64,000 bases of DNA from JAMHWF01 sp964371405 (lineage in GTDB: Bacteria > Pseudomonadota > Gammaproteobacteria > Burkholderiales > Burkholderiaceae_C), in NCBI GenBank assembly GCA_964371405.1, contig CAYJLV010000016.1, positions 1 to 64,000 of the forward strand, read 5' to 3'. The notes beneath the pieces are model-generated. The model saw nothing but the letters and a program-made list of their open reading frames with translations. It ran no database searches and had not been told where the DNA came from. Shown one piece after another: positions 50,601 through 57,368 of this stretch. The position numbers and the translations under genes were made by a program. Numbering within the stretch: the first letter of the stretch is position 1; every line of letters starts with the position of its first letter.

Positions 50601-50661
50601 ATCGCAAGGTCTGGGCCATGCCGTAGAGGACGATGGCAAATCGGGTTTCGGCGGAGATCAC
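47656..50661 (-). CDS. Transhydroxylase/resorcinol hydroxylase-type molybdenum large subunit fused to N-terminal SCP2-like domain
   Basis: A 1001-residue protein. From about residue 144 (NTNGGPMHVYVKDDKIVRVTP) to the end it is colinear with Pelobacter pyrogallol-phloroglucinol transhydroxylase alpha subunit as I recall it: ARGKTFTPPR, YPMKRVDFDPNGERN, NPDSWEGWYWGAMHHFGHS, VVFWSADPECTSG, QGMGKPG, ILLPACSSFERWDISEF, HAYESSAVYDP and DRGGCVNQLTP. Like that enzyme it lacks an N-terminal Fe-S motif. Residues about 20-130 are extra and look like an SCP2 sterol-carrier fold (GRLFILKGGRLESRRGVHAERDITVTV ... NALKNFQ-like IEAIKNFQLLADGPDELMVWFMQ). The GTG at 50661 was chosen because GGGAG lies five bases upstream. 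The reaction is probably oxygen-independent ring hydroxylation; the substrate is unknown. Confidence 0.87.
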   Translation of the reverse strand: MISAETRFAIVLYGMAQTLRFMASRHPSFASRLAERDLRAQIRTGDNKVGRLFILKGGRLESRRGVHAERDITVTVQNAAVGLNLFKLKVDHLERIEAIKNFQLLADGPDELMVWFMQSLGQVFTLGWEFGTDVGGGVRRYTSNTNGGPMHVYVKDDKIVRVTPIEFGPDDAPTWSIKARGKTFTPPRQTSLAPHSMCSKSTVYSPSRLLYPMKRVDFDPNGERNCENRGISGYERISWDEALDIVAKEIQRVKRDFGPGAIMCNHGSHHTWGNVGYYISAAYKFFNAIGTTKVMHNPDSWEGWYWGAMHHFGHSMRLGQTETYGLVEDLMKEAEMVVFWSADPECTSGSYSAYEGTPRRMWLKELGIEVVHIDPYYNHSAALHGGKWFAPKPGTDAAMAMAIAYQWIVDGTYDKQFVENRSIGFEPWREYLLGKEDGVPKTPEWQEAETGIPAKDVRALARRWASKKTYLGAGGWGNGHGGACRSATGIQWARTLACLMAMQGMGKPGVNYGLLQWGTPIDLSFSFPGYADGGMSGDIESTGLSISYYQRMPQLPSFNTPTQKIPRLRIPEAILEGKAEGYPWDGKTIEGQFQKFSYPKTGHSTVQMLYKYGGASIGTMNDSNRYVKAYRTDKLPFVVNQSIWLEGEAKFADILLPACSSFERWDISEFGGTGGYALHGQTQMNHRVVLMQHKCIEPLGESKADYQIFTELAARLGLGTYFSEGMTDLDWVKRMFDASDLPKHISWKEFIKKGYFVVPPPAEEQRDPPSLRWFYEGKKKNVPEPHPLPAEYTERYGEGLQTQSGKFEFECSSLKRFDPDDPERPPIVKYVPSWEGPRSEGYARYPLQLISPHSRFSYHTMCDGKDSSVNDIEEHRVLVDGYYYWVLRMNADDAAARGLALHDLVRVYNDRGAVVCAVRPTQRLPHGAVHAYESSAVYDPIGEPGYSVDRGGCVNQLTPKRSIAKKVTGTAANSCLVQVERWDGSGELRPAPGMKQEEATA

Positions 50662-50971
50662 TTTGGCTCCCGTGCTTGATGCATGGACGTGTCGTGCCGC
50701 CGCGCGGCGGATGCGATCACGCGTGTGGCGATCACTGTAGGGATCGAGATGCCCATTCTGTGATTCCGTGTTGATCTGGTGCGATCGCACTCCGGCATCG
50801 CCAGAAGGTCGCCGGAAGCGATCGACGCGTGCAGAGGCCGGGGCACAGCCGAGTGCGGTGCAGCGAATCGGCGCTGTGCTGCGGTCATGGGCTCTCGTCT
50901 CCTTGCATTGCGCGCCACGTCGGCGCGACCTGGGTCCGGGCGCCGCATCGCGATTCGCTGTCGTTGCCGCA

Positions 50972-51038
50972 CAGTCTAGGAAAAGCGATCACCCGCTTGA
51001 AGATGTCGGCTTCGTAGAGGCGATACCGCCTCGTTATC
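50972..51038. promoter_or_regulatory. LysR-type operator and promoter region between Mo/W operon and lysR
   Basis: GATACCGCCTCGTTATC (51022-51038) is a 17-bp near-palindrome with a T-N11-A core, 33 bp before the plus-strand lysR start. On the minus strand, TAGACT at 50973-50978 is a -10 candidate that places the palindrome centre near -63, the classic LTTR recognition position. CAGTCTAG (50972-50979) begins exactly 50 bp before the palindrome, as in the TRAP promoter at 56294. The remaining 5' leader of about 305 nt to the large-subunit start holds no convincing gene; a 104-codon open frame there (50658-50972) is Arg-rich and probably chance. Confidence 0.7.
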
Positions 51039-51071
51039 ATCCCTGCCTCAGCAGCCGGGACGCCGCTCTCG

Positions 51072-51974
51072 ATGAAACTCTCCGCACTCAAGGCCTTCAT
51101 GGCTGCCATCGACGAGGGCAGCCTGCGCGCGGCGGCGCGGCGGCTGAAGGTCTCGCAGCCGGCGCTGACGAAGATGGTGCGCGAGCTCGAGCGCGAGCTC
51201 GCGGCCTCGCTGCTGGCGCGCTCGACCACCGGGGTCGTCGCCACGGCACAGGGCAAGGTGCTCTACGAGAGCGCCTGCGCCACCGAGCGCGAGCTCGGCC
51301 GCGCCGTCGACCAGATCCGCCAGCTCAGCGGCCGCATGATCGGCGAGCTCAACATCGCGGCCGTCCCGGTGGCCGTGATGCTGCTCGTGCCGGAGGCGCT
51401 GCGCACCTTCGGCCGCGAGTTCCCCGACATCCAGCTGCGCGTGAGCGAAGAGCTCTACATCGAGCAGCTCGGCCGCCTGCGCAAGGGCGAAGTCGATGTC
51501 GCGATCGGCCCGACGCCCGAGAACCTGCCGCACGGCGACGTCGTCATCGAGCCGCTGATGCAGGTGTCGATGGCCGTGGTGGTGCGCAAGGGCCATCCCC
51601 TTGCCGGCGCGCGCTCGCTCGCCGAGCTGACCGAAGCGCGTTGGGTCTTCACCGGCGCCGCAGCCGACGCCGGCTATGCGAGCAAGCTTTTCACGCAGCA
51701 CGGCCTGCCCGCGCCGCGCACCGGAGCGCTGGTCAACTCGACGCTCGGCCTGGTGTCGATCGTCGCCAGCGGCGACCTCGTCGGCCTGCTGCCGACGCCG
51801 ATCGCGTCGCATCCGCTGGCCGCCGCGTTCCTGAGCATCGTGCCCAACCGCGAGGGGCCGCTCGAGTCGACGATCGCGGCGATGGTCAAGCCCGACGCGA
51901 TGCTCAAGCCGGCAACGCGCCACTTCATCGCGCACCTGCACCGCGCGGCGCACCAGCTGATGCACAGCGGCTGA
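51072..51974 (+). CDS. LysR-family regulator divergent from the Mo/W operon
   Basis: A 300-residue LTTR. The helix-turn-helix is LSALKAFMAAIDEGSLRAAARRLKVSQPALTKMVRELERELAASLLAR (residues about 3-50). The effector domain (about 90-295) contains FPDIQLRVSEELYIEQLGRLRKGEVDVAIGP. It is divergent from the eight-gene Mo/W operon, the classic arrangement for a regulator and its target. The 17-bp palindrome in between recurs before the TRAP transporter operon, so this protein is the best candidate for control of both. A strong hairpin follows the gene. Confidence 0.93.
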   Translation: MKLSALKAFMAAIDEGSLRAAARRLKVSQPALTKMVRELERELAASLLARSTTGVVATAQGKVLYESACATERELGRAVDQIRQLSGRMIGELNIAAVPVAVMLLVPEALRTFGREFPDIQLRVSEELYIEQLGRLRKGEVDVAIGPTPENLPHGDVVIEPLMQVSMAVVVRKGHPLAGARSLAELTEARWVFTGAAADAGYASKLFTQHGLPAPRTGALVNSTLGLVSIVASGDLVGLLPTPIASHPLAAAFLSIVPNREGPLESTIAAMVKPDAMLKPATRHFIAHLHRAAHQLMHSG

Positions 51975-52033
51975 GCGGCGTCCGCTCTCGGCGCCGATGC
52001 GCGCGCCGATCGCCCAGCACGATCGCTCCACGC

Positions 52034-52066
52034 GAAGACGGCATCGCTCAGGGTGATGCCGTCTTC
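52034..52066 (+). terminator. Perfect 12-bp stem terminator after lysR
   Basis: GAAGACGGCATC and GATGCCGTCTTC form a perfect stem with a nine-base loop, followed by CTATCAT. It lies 60 bp after the lysR stop and 63 bp before the Bug gene, separating the two units. Confidence 0.7.
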
Positions 52067-52128
52067 CTATCATCGCCCGGCGCGCGGCCTCATTTCCGAG
52101 CCGCCGTGAAGTACGGAGACCCTCCCCC

Positions 52129-53127
52129 ATGACCTCGATCTCACGCGGCCGGCGCGCCGTGCTCAAGAGCGGCGCCGCCGCGTCGCTCGCCCTGCTGTGG
52201 CCGCTCGCCGGTCGTGCGCAGCAGGACTTCCCGTCCAAGCCGGTGCGCCTGATCACCGCCTTCCCGCCGGGCAGCGGCCCCGACGCCGCGCTGCGCCTCG
52301 TCGCCGACGGCCTCGGCAAGCTGTGGAAGCAGCAGGTGATCGTCGACAACAAGCCCGGCGGCGCCGGCTTCATCGCGATCGAAGCCTTCCGCTCGGCCGC
52401 ACCCGACGGCCACACGATGCTGCAGCTCGACAGCAACCACCTGACGACGCACCCGCACGTCTACAGCAAGCTGCCCTACGACCCGCAGCGCGACCTCGAG
52501 CCGGTGCGCGCGCTGCTGCGCAACTATTTCTTCGTCGCCGTCTCGTCGGCCAGCCCGTATCAGTCCCTCGAGGATCTGGTGGCGGCGGCGAAGAAGTCGC
52601 CCGGCAAGCTGAACTACGGCTCGTGGTTCATCGGCAGTCCCGGCCACCTCGGCGGGCTGGTGCTGCAGTCGCAGCGCGGCATCGAGATGACGCATGTGCC
52701 CTACAAGGAGATGACGCAGCTCTACGCCGCCGTCGCCACGCAGGAAGTCGACTGGGCGCTCGGCAGCGCGGGCAGCGCCGGGCCGCTGGTCAAGGCGGGG
52801 CGGCTGCGCTTTCTCGCCTTCACCGGGCCGCAGCGCCTCGAGACCTACCCGCAGGTGCCGTCGGTGGACGAGACCGCGGCCAGCCGCGGCTACGACGTGA
52901 GCGCCTGGACCGGTCTGTTCGCGCCGCGCGGCACGCCGCTGGCGCTGCGCAACCGCATCGCCGCCGACATCGCGCGCGTGCTCGCCGCGCCCGAGGCCGG
53001 CGAGCGCTATCGCGACTGGGGCTATTCGCAGTTCGACGTCGCGACCGACGCCTATGCGCAAGTCATCGCGCGCGAGACGGCGAACTGGGCCGGAGTGATC
53101 CGCAAGGCCGGTCTGCGCCTGGATTGA
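52129..53127 (+). CDS. Bug/TctC-family periplasmic solute-binding protein (Tat-like signal)
   Basis: A 332-residue tripartite-tricarboxylate-type receptor. The signal contains RRAVLKSGAAASLALLW, close to a twin-arginine motif, and ends near GRAQ. Mature-part blocks are FPSKPVRLITAFPPGSGPDAALRLVADGLGK, VDNKPGGAGFIAIEAF, THVPYKEMTQLYAAVATQEVDWA and TYPQVPSVDETA. Bug proteins bind carboxylated metabolites and are massively expanded in Burkholderiales. No TctA/TctB membrane genes are adjacent, as is common for orphans. It lies between lysR and the convergent TRAP operon. Confidence 0.92.
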   Translation: MTSISRGRRAVLKSGAAASLALLWPLAGRAQQDFPSKPVRLITAFPPGSGPDAALRLVADGLGKLWKQQVIVDNKPGGAGFIAIEAFRSAAPDGHTMLQLDSNHLTTHPHVYSKLPYDPQRDLEPVRALLRNYFFVAVSSASPYQSLEDLVAAAKKSPGKLNYGSWFIGSPGHLGGLVLQSQRGIEMTHVPYKEMTQLYAAVATQEVDWALGSAGSAGPLVKAGRLRFLAFTGPQRLETYPQVPSVDETAASRGYDVSAWTGLFAPRGTPLALRNRIAADIARVLAAPEAGERYRDWGYSQFDVATDAYAQVIARETANWAGVIRKAGLRLD

Positions 53128-53250
53128 CCCGAGCTGACCCGGTGGCGACGGCGCACGCCGTCGCCGCAAGGCGCACATCAGCCCTGCCGCCCGGCGTCCC
53201 ATGCCGGTACGCCGGCCTCCTGCGCATCCTTGTCGGAAGCAGAAACAGAG

Positions 53251-53270
53251 ACCGGGCCTCGAGGCCCGGT
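53251..53270. terminator. 20-bp perfect palindrome, bidirectional terminator
   Basis: ACCGGGCCTC is followed directly by its reverse complement GAGGCCCGGT. It lies in the 187-bp gap between the converging Bug gene and dctP, so it probably ends both transcripts. Confidence 0.65.
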
Positions 53271-53314
53271 CATCAGAAGTGCGGCGCCCTGCGCGCCGCA
53301 TTGAGCGCGGCGCC

Positions 53315-54340
53315 TTACTTGGCCGCGCCGTGCTTGGCGATCAGCCCCTTGGCGTCTTCGACCATCTTCGCGCCGTTCAGGCCCTTGCCTTCCATTTCCT
53401 TGGCCCAGTCGGCGGCGAGCCTGTTGCCCAGCGTCTTCCACTGTGCCAGCTCCGACGCCGGGATCACGTTGGTCGTGTTCTTCGTCGTCAACTTCTTGCC
53501 TTCCATGTCGGCCTGAAGGAAGGCCTTGCCGGCTACGCCCGACGCCGCGGGACCGCTGTTGGCGTCGATCACCTTCTTGAGGTCGGCGGGCAGCGACTCG
53601 TACTTGGCCTTGTTCATCGCCCAGATGAAGGTCGCCGTGTAGAACGCCGGCTCCGACGGCTCGGTCTCGGAGTGGTACTTGACCAGTTCCTGGATCTTGA
53701 CCGCGGGCACCACTTCGTAGGGCACGACGGCGCCGTCGATCACTCCCTTGGCCAGCGCGTCGCCGACCTGCGGCACCGGCATGCCCACCGGCGTGGCGCC
53801 GAGCATGGCGATGAACTTGTTGGTCATGCGCGTCGGCGCGCGCAGCTTGAGGCCGCGCAGATCGGCCATCGTGCGCACCGGCTTGCTCGTCATGTGGAAC
53901 ACGCCGTCGCCGTGCACGTGCGTCACGAGCAGCTTGACGTCCTTGAACTCGTTCTGGCCGTGGATCTGCACGTAGTCCCACAACGCCTTGCTGGTCGCCT
54001 CGGGGCTCTGCATCATGAACGGCAGCTCGAAGGCCTCGACCGAGGGGAAGCGGCCGGCGGTGTAGCCGGGCAGCGTCCAGATGATGTCGGCAACGCCGTC
54101 GCGCACCTGGTCGAACAGCTGCGGCGGCGTGCCACCGAGCTGCATCGACGTGTAGAACTGGCACTTCATCCGGTTGTTCGATTCCTTGGCGATCTTGTCG
54201 CACCACGGCTGCATGAACAACGTGTGGGCGAACGAGCTTGCCGGCAGGAAGTGATGCACCTTGAGCGTGACCTCCTGGGCCTGAGCAGGGGCGACGGCTG
54301 CGACAAGGCCGGCGACGGCCAGTGCAAGACGGAACTTCAT
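53315..54340 (-). CDS. dctP: TRAP transporter solute-binding protein, DctP family
   Basis: A 341-residue periplasmic receptor with a signal peptide ending near AQAQ (residue 21). Family blocks are VTLKVHHFLPASSFAHTLFMQPWCDKI, GGTPPQLFDQVRDGVADIIWTLPGYTAGRFP, LRGLKLRAPTRMTNKFIAMLGATPVGMP and ALAKGVIDGAVVPYEVVP. The Arg in KLRAP typically binds the ligand carboxylate. It is the third gene of a dctQ-dctM-dctP operon on the minus strand; the gap from dctM is 40 bp. Given the shared regulator motif, it likely imports the carboxylated substrate of the Mo/W pathway. Confidence 0.94.
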   Translation of the reverse strand: MKFRLALAVAGLVAAVAPAQAQEVTLKVHHFLPASSFAHTLFMQPWCDKIAKESNNRMKCQFYTSMQLGGTPPQLFDQVRDGVADIIWTLPGYTAGRFPSVEAFELPFMMQSPEATSKALWDYVQIHGQNEFKDVKLLVTHVHGDGVFHMTSKPVRTMADLRGLKLRAPTRMTNKFIAMLGATPVGMPVPQVGDALAKGVIDGAVVPYEVVPAVKIQELVKYHSETEPSEPAFYTATFIWAMNKAKYESLPADLKKVIDANSGPAASGVAGKAFLQADMEGKKLTTKNTTNVIPASELAQWKTLGNRLAADWAKEMEGKGLNGAKMVEDAKGLIAKHGAAK

Positions 54341-54380
54341 GAAAGCGTCTCCTCGGGTTGTTGGGACTGCGCGTCCCGGT

Positions 54381-55703
54381 TCAGGTCAAACGATGCACGA
54401 GCCACAAGGCCAGCACGGGGAAGGTGATCAGCAACGCCAGTCGGATGAAATCCCAGACGAGGAACGGCACCACGCCCTTGTACGTCTCGATCATCGGCAC
54501 GTCGCGCGCCAGGCCGTTCATGATGTAGACGTTGAGCCCCACCGGCGGAAAGATCATGCCGATCTCGCACACCGTCAGGATCAGGATGCCGAACCACAGC
54601 GCCTTGTCGGTGGCGCCGAGGCCGAAGAAGTCCATGCCGAGAATCACCGGGAACAGCGTCGGCACGGTCAGCAGGATCATGCTCATCTCGTCCATCACGC
54701 AGCCCAGCACGACGTAGAAGATCATGATCAGCGCCATCACGAGCAGCGGCGAGATCTCCATGTGGCCGACGATGCCGGCCAGTTCCACGGGCAGCTGCGA
54801 CAGCGCCAGCGACGCGTTGATCATGTCGGCGCCGATGAAGATCAGGAAGATCATGCCGCTGGTCTGCGCCGTCGTGCGCACGGCGCTGACGAACTTGCTC
54901 CAGTTCAGCTCGCGGCGCATCAGGGTGATCACGACGACCATGATGCAGCCGAACGAAGCTCCTTCGGTGGCGGTGAACAGGCCGCCGTAGATGCCGCCGA
55001 ACACCACCAGGAAGATCGCCAGGATCGGCCACACCCGGCCCGCGGCGTGCAGCAGTTCGCTGCGCGAGGCCGCCCCGGCCGCCGGCGCGTGCTCGGGGTG
55101 GATGCGCACGATGACGGCGATCGCGACGAGGTAGCCGAGCGCGGCCAGCAGCGCCGGCACGTAGGCGGCGAGGAACATCTTGGTGATGTTCTGCTCGGTC
55201 AGGATGGCGTAGACCATCAGCGTCACCGACGGCGGCAGCAGCACGCCCATCGTTCCGCCCGTGGCCAGCGCCGCGGTCGCCAGCCGGCCCGAATAGCCGA
55301 TGCGCCGCATCTGCGGATAGGCGACCTGCGCGATCGTCGCCGTGGTCGCCACCGTCGAGCCGGAGATCGAGCCGAAGGCCGCGCACGCCAGCACCCCGGC
55401 CATCGCCATGCCGCCGCGGAAGCGCCCGAGCACTGCATTGGCGAAGTCGAACAGCGCCTTCGCCAGGCCGCCCTGTACGGCAATCGCGCCCATCAGCATG
55501 AACAGCGGGATCACCGACAGGTCGTACACCGAGACGCGGCCGTAGACGGCGCCCTTGAGGTGCGACAGCAGCGGCGTCCAACCCGACAGCACGACGTAGC
55601 CGATCGCGCCCGGCACGAACATCGAGATGGCGATCGGCACCCGAATCGCCATCAGCACCAGCATGCCGGCGAACAACAGCAGCCCGATTTGCAGCGTGCT
55701 CAT
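54381..55703 (-). CDS. dctM: TRAP transporter large permease, DctM family
   Basis: A 440-residue inner-membrane protein with about twelve helices. Markers are LLLFAGMLVLMAIRVPIAISMF, SVIPLFMLMGAIAVQGGLAKALFDFANAVLGRFRGGMAMAGVLACAAFGSISGST (residues about 65-120), and GTMGVLLPPSVTLMVYAILTE. It moves the substrate with Na+ or H+ symport. Its ATG overlaps the dctQ stop by four bases. The start MSTLQIGLL at 55703 fits the family. Confidence 0.95.
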   Translation of the reverse strand: MSTLQIGLLLFAGMLVLMAIRVPIAISMFVPGAIGYVVLSGWTPLLSHLKGAVYGRVSVYDLSVIPLFMLMGAIAVQGGLAKALFDFANAVLGRFRGGMAMAGVLACAAFGSISGSTVATTATIAQVAYPQMRRIGYSGRLATAALATGGTMGVLLPPSVTLMVYAILTEQNITKMFLAAYVPALLAALGYLVAIAVIVRIHPEHAPAAGAASRSELLHAAGRVWPILAIFLVVFGGIYGGLFTATEGASFGCIMVVVITLMRRELNWSKFVSAVRTTAQTSGMIFLIFIGADMINASLALSQLPVELAGIVGHMEISPLLVMALIMIFYVVLGCVMDEMSMILLTVPTLFPVILGMDFFGLGATDKALWFGILILTVCEIGMIFPPVGLNVYIMNGLARDVPMIETYKGVVPFLVWDFIRLALLITFPVLALWLVHRLT

Positions 55704-56218
55704 TGCGCCGCCTCCCCGTGCGGCGCGCGCATCTGGCGCGTGGCCTGGACCACGCCGATCACGATGCACAACATCAGCCCCGGCAGCATCAGCGCATAGG
55801 CGATCCACAGCGGCAGGCCCATCAGCATCGAGCGCTCGCCGGCGTCGTGGATATCGATGCTGCCGACGGCCACGCGCCACGCCACCAGCGCCAGCACGGC
55901 CGTGTAGAGCAGCGTTCCCATCGCATCGAGGCGCCGCTGGGTGGACGCGCGCGCGCCGGTGGTGAAGAAGTCGACGATGATGTTGGCGCGCCGGAACTGC
56001 GTGTACGGCAGGAACGACGCGACGACGACGGCGCAGCCGAGTTGCACCAGCTCGACGTCGCCCAGGATCGGGTGCGAGAAGAAGGCGCGGCCGATGACGC
56101 TCACTGTCGTCATGCAGGCGATGCCGATCAGCACCAGCGCGCCGATCGCCGCGCTGATATCGCATAGGCGCTCGAGCCAGCGCAGCCCGTGCGCGGACTC
56201 GGGGTTTGTGGACTCCAC
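55700..56218 (-). CDS. dctQ: TRAP transporter small permease, DctQ family
   Basis: A 172-residue protein with four predicted helices: ISAAIGALVLIGIACMTTVSVIGRAF, ELVQLGCAVVVASFLPYTQF, LLYTAVLALVAWRVA and PLWIAYALMLPGLMLCIVIGV. It starts at GTG with GAGGAGA upstream. It is the first gene of the TRAP operon. Its promoter about 75-140 bp upstream carries the same LysR-type box as the Mo/W operon. Confidence 0.92.
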   Translation of the reverse strand: MESTNPESAHGLRWLERLCDISAAIGALVLIGIACMTTVSVIGRAFFSHPILGDVELVQLGCAVVVASFLPYTQFRRANIIVDFFTTGARASTQRRLDAMGTLLYTAVLALVAWRVAVGSIDIHDAGERSMLMGLPLWIAYALMLPGLMLCIVIGVVQATRQMRAPHGEAAQ

Positions 56219-56293
56219 TATTTTGTCTCCTCGTGTGGGGTGCGCTGCAATGGCGCCGTCCTGATTATTGATTCAGGTCAAAACGCAGGCGCG

Positions 56294-56360
56294 CAGTCTA
56301 GAAAGACGGCCGTCCCACGCACAGATGACGCGATTCGGCCCGCGATAACGCCTCGCTATC
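56294..56360 (-). promoter_or_regulatory. LysR-type operator and promoter of the TRAP operon
   Basis: GATAACGCCTCGCTATC (56344-56360) is a 17-bp near-palindrome with a T-N11-A core. CAGTCTAG (56294-56301) lies exactly 50 bp away and contains the minus-strand -10 candidate TAGACT. The palindrome centre would be near -63 and the leader to dctQ about 70 nt. The box and spacing match those at 50972-51038. The rest of the 250-bp gap between dctQ and iclR holds nothing else that I recognise. Confidence 0.7.
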
Positions 56361-56468
56361 ATAAACTGCAAGAAGCTGCCCAAAGCGATCCGCGAGCTCG
56401 AGCGCGCGGCCGTTGCCCGGCCAGCAAGCGATCGAGCAGCGGCCGGTCGGCGCCGCCGCCGTGGGGTC

Positions 56469-57242
56469 TCAGCGGCCCGCCAGCGTCTCGCTCAGACGCA
56501 GCGACTCGCTGCGCAGCAGTGCCGCGACCTCGTCGCGTCGCGCGCCGGCCAGTCGTTGGCTGACGGCGACGACGCTCAGCGCCGCATAGGGCATGCCCAG
56601 GCGCGTCGGGATCGCGACGCCGATGCCGGTGACTCCGGGGATCAGGTCGCCGTCGTTGAGCGCATAGCCGAGGCGGCGCGCGCGGCCGATCATGTCGCGC
56701 AACACCTTCTCGGAGAGCTTGCCGTAGCGACCGAGACGCGGCCGGTTCCTGGCGATCAGGTCGTCGGCCTCGTCGTCGGGCAACGCGGCGATCAGCGCGA
56801 CGCCGGCGACCGTGCTGCCCAGCGGGCGGCGCTCGCCGACCATCTGCGTCAGCACCTTGATCGGGTAGCTGCCCTCCATGCGTTCGATCACGACGCTGTC
56901 GCGATCGTTGCGCGTGGTCAGAAAGACGGTGTCTCCGGTCGCCCGTGCCAGCCGCACCAGCACCGGGCGGCACAGCCGGCGCAGGTCGAACTGGCTGTCG
57001 GCGGCGAGGCCGAGTTCGTAGGCAAGCTGCCCCAGGAAGTACAGCTTGTGCGCGCCCTGCTGCATCAACAACCCGTGCTCGCACAGCGACGCCAGGATGC
57101 GATGCGCCGTCGGTGCCTTCAGGCCGCTGTCGCGAACCGCCTGCGCCAGCGTGAGACCGGCCGAGTTATGCGTCGCCACATGCTTGAGCAACTGGACCGC
57201 GCGGTCGATGCTCTGCGTGCCTGTCGGAGATCGCGCTTCCAT
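56469..57242 (-). CDS. IclR-family transcriptional regulator
   Basis: A 257-residue regulator. The winged helix is IDRAVQLLKHVATHNSAGLTLAQAVRDSGLKAPTAHRILASLCEHGLL (residues about 12-60). The C-terminal GAF-like effector domain has GDTVFLTTRNDRDSVVIERMEGSYPIKV and GVTGIGVAIPTRLGMPYAALSVVA. The ATG at 57242, with AAGG ten bases upstream, is preferred to an upstream GTG. It is divergent from the FAD oxidoreductase gene, and two near-palindromic sites of IclR type lie in and beside the shared gap, so it probably controls that operon and itself. Confidence 0.93.
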   Translation of the reverse strand: MEARSPTGTQSIDRAVQLLKHVATHNSAGLTLAQAVRDSGLKAPTAHRILASLCEHGLLMQQGAHKLYFLGQLAYELGLAADSQFDLRRLCRPVLVRLARATGDTVFLTTRNDRDSVVIERMEGSYPIKVLTQMVGERRPLGSTVAGVALIAALPDDEADDLIARNRPRLGRYGKLSEKVLRDMIGRARRLGYALNDGDLIPGVTGIGVAIPTRLGMPYAALSVVAVSQRLAGARRDEVAALLRSESLRLSETLAGR

Positions 57243-57250
57243 AATGTGGA
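57238..57250. promoter_or_regulatory. IclR-type site 1, overlapping the iclR start
   Basis: TCCATAATGTGGA is a near-palindrome (one mismatch from TCCAC-N3-GTGGA). It overlaps the iclR ATG, where binding could block its own expression. Confidence 0.5.
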
Positions 57251-57316
57251 GCCTTGTTGACACTGGTTTGCACTGCTGAATACAGTGGCTGCATCCGCCC
57301 GTATCGGAACCTGCAG

Positions 57317-57329
57317 TCTACATTGTGGA
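57317..57329. promoter_or_regulatory. IclR-type site 2, upstream of the FAD oxidoreductase
   Basis: TCTACATTGTGGA resembles site 1, 79 bp away centre to centre. It overlaps a minus-strand TAGACT (57315-57320) that is a -10 candidate for iclR, and it lies 40 bp before the oxidoreductase ATG. Confidence 0.5.
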
Positions 57330-57368
57330 AGCTTGCAGGCGATGACAGCGTCCAAGGAGATCGTCCAG

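Noticed and set aside
50662..50790. Upstream extension of the molybdenum large subunit to an ATG at 50790
   Set aside because: The added residues lack family character, and a good ribosome-binding site stands before the GTG at 50661.
50658..50972. 104-codon open frame in the leader of the Mo/W operon
   Set aside because: It is Arg-rich, without a ribosome site or similarity. It is kept only as a leader-peptide possibility in the findings.
52067..52078. CTATCAT after the lysR terminator as a third LysR box
   Set aside because: It matches only one arm of the 17-bp palindrome and lacks the CGCCTCG core.
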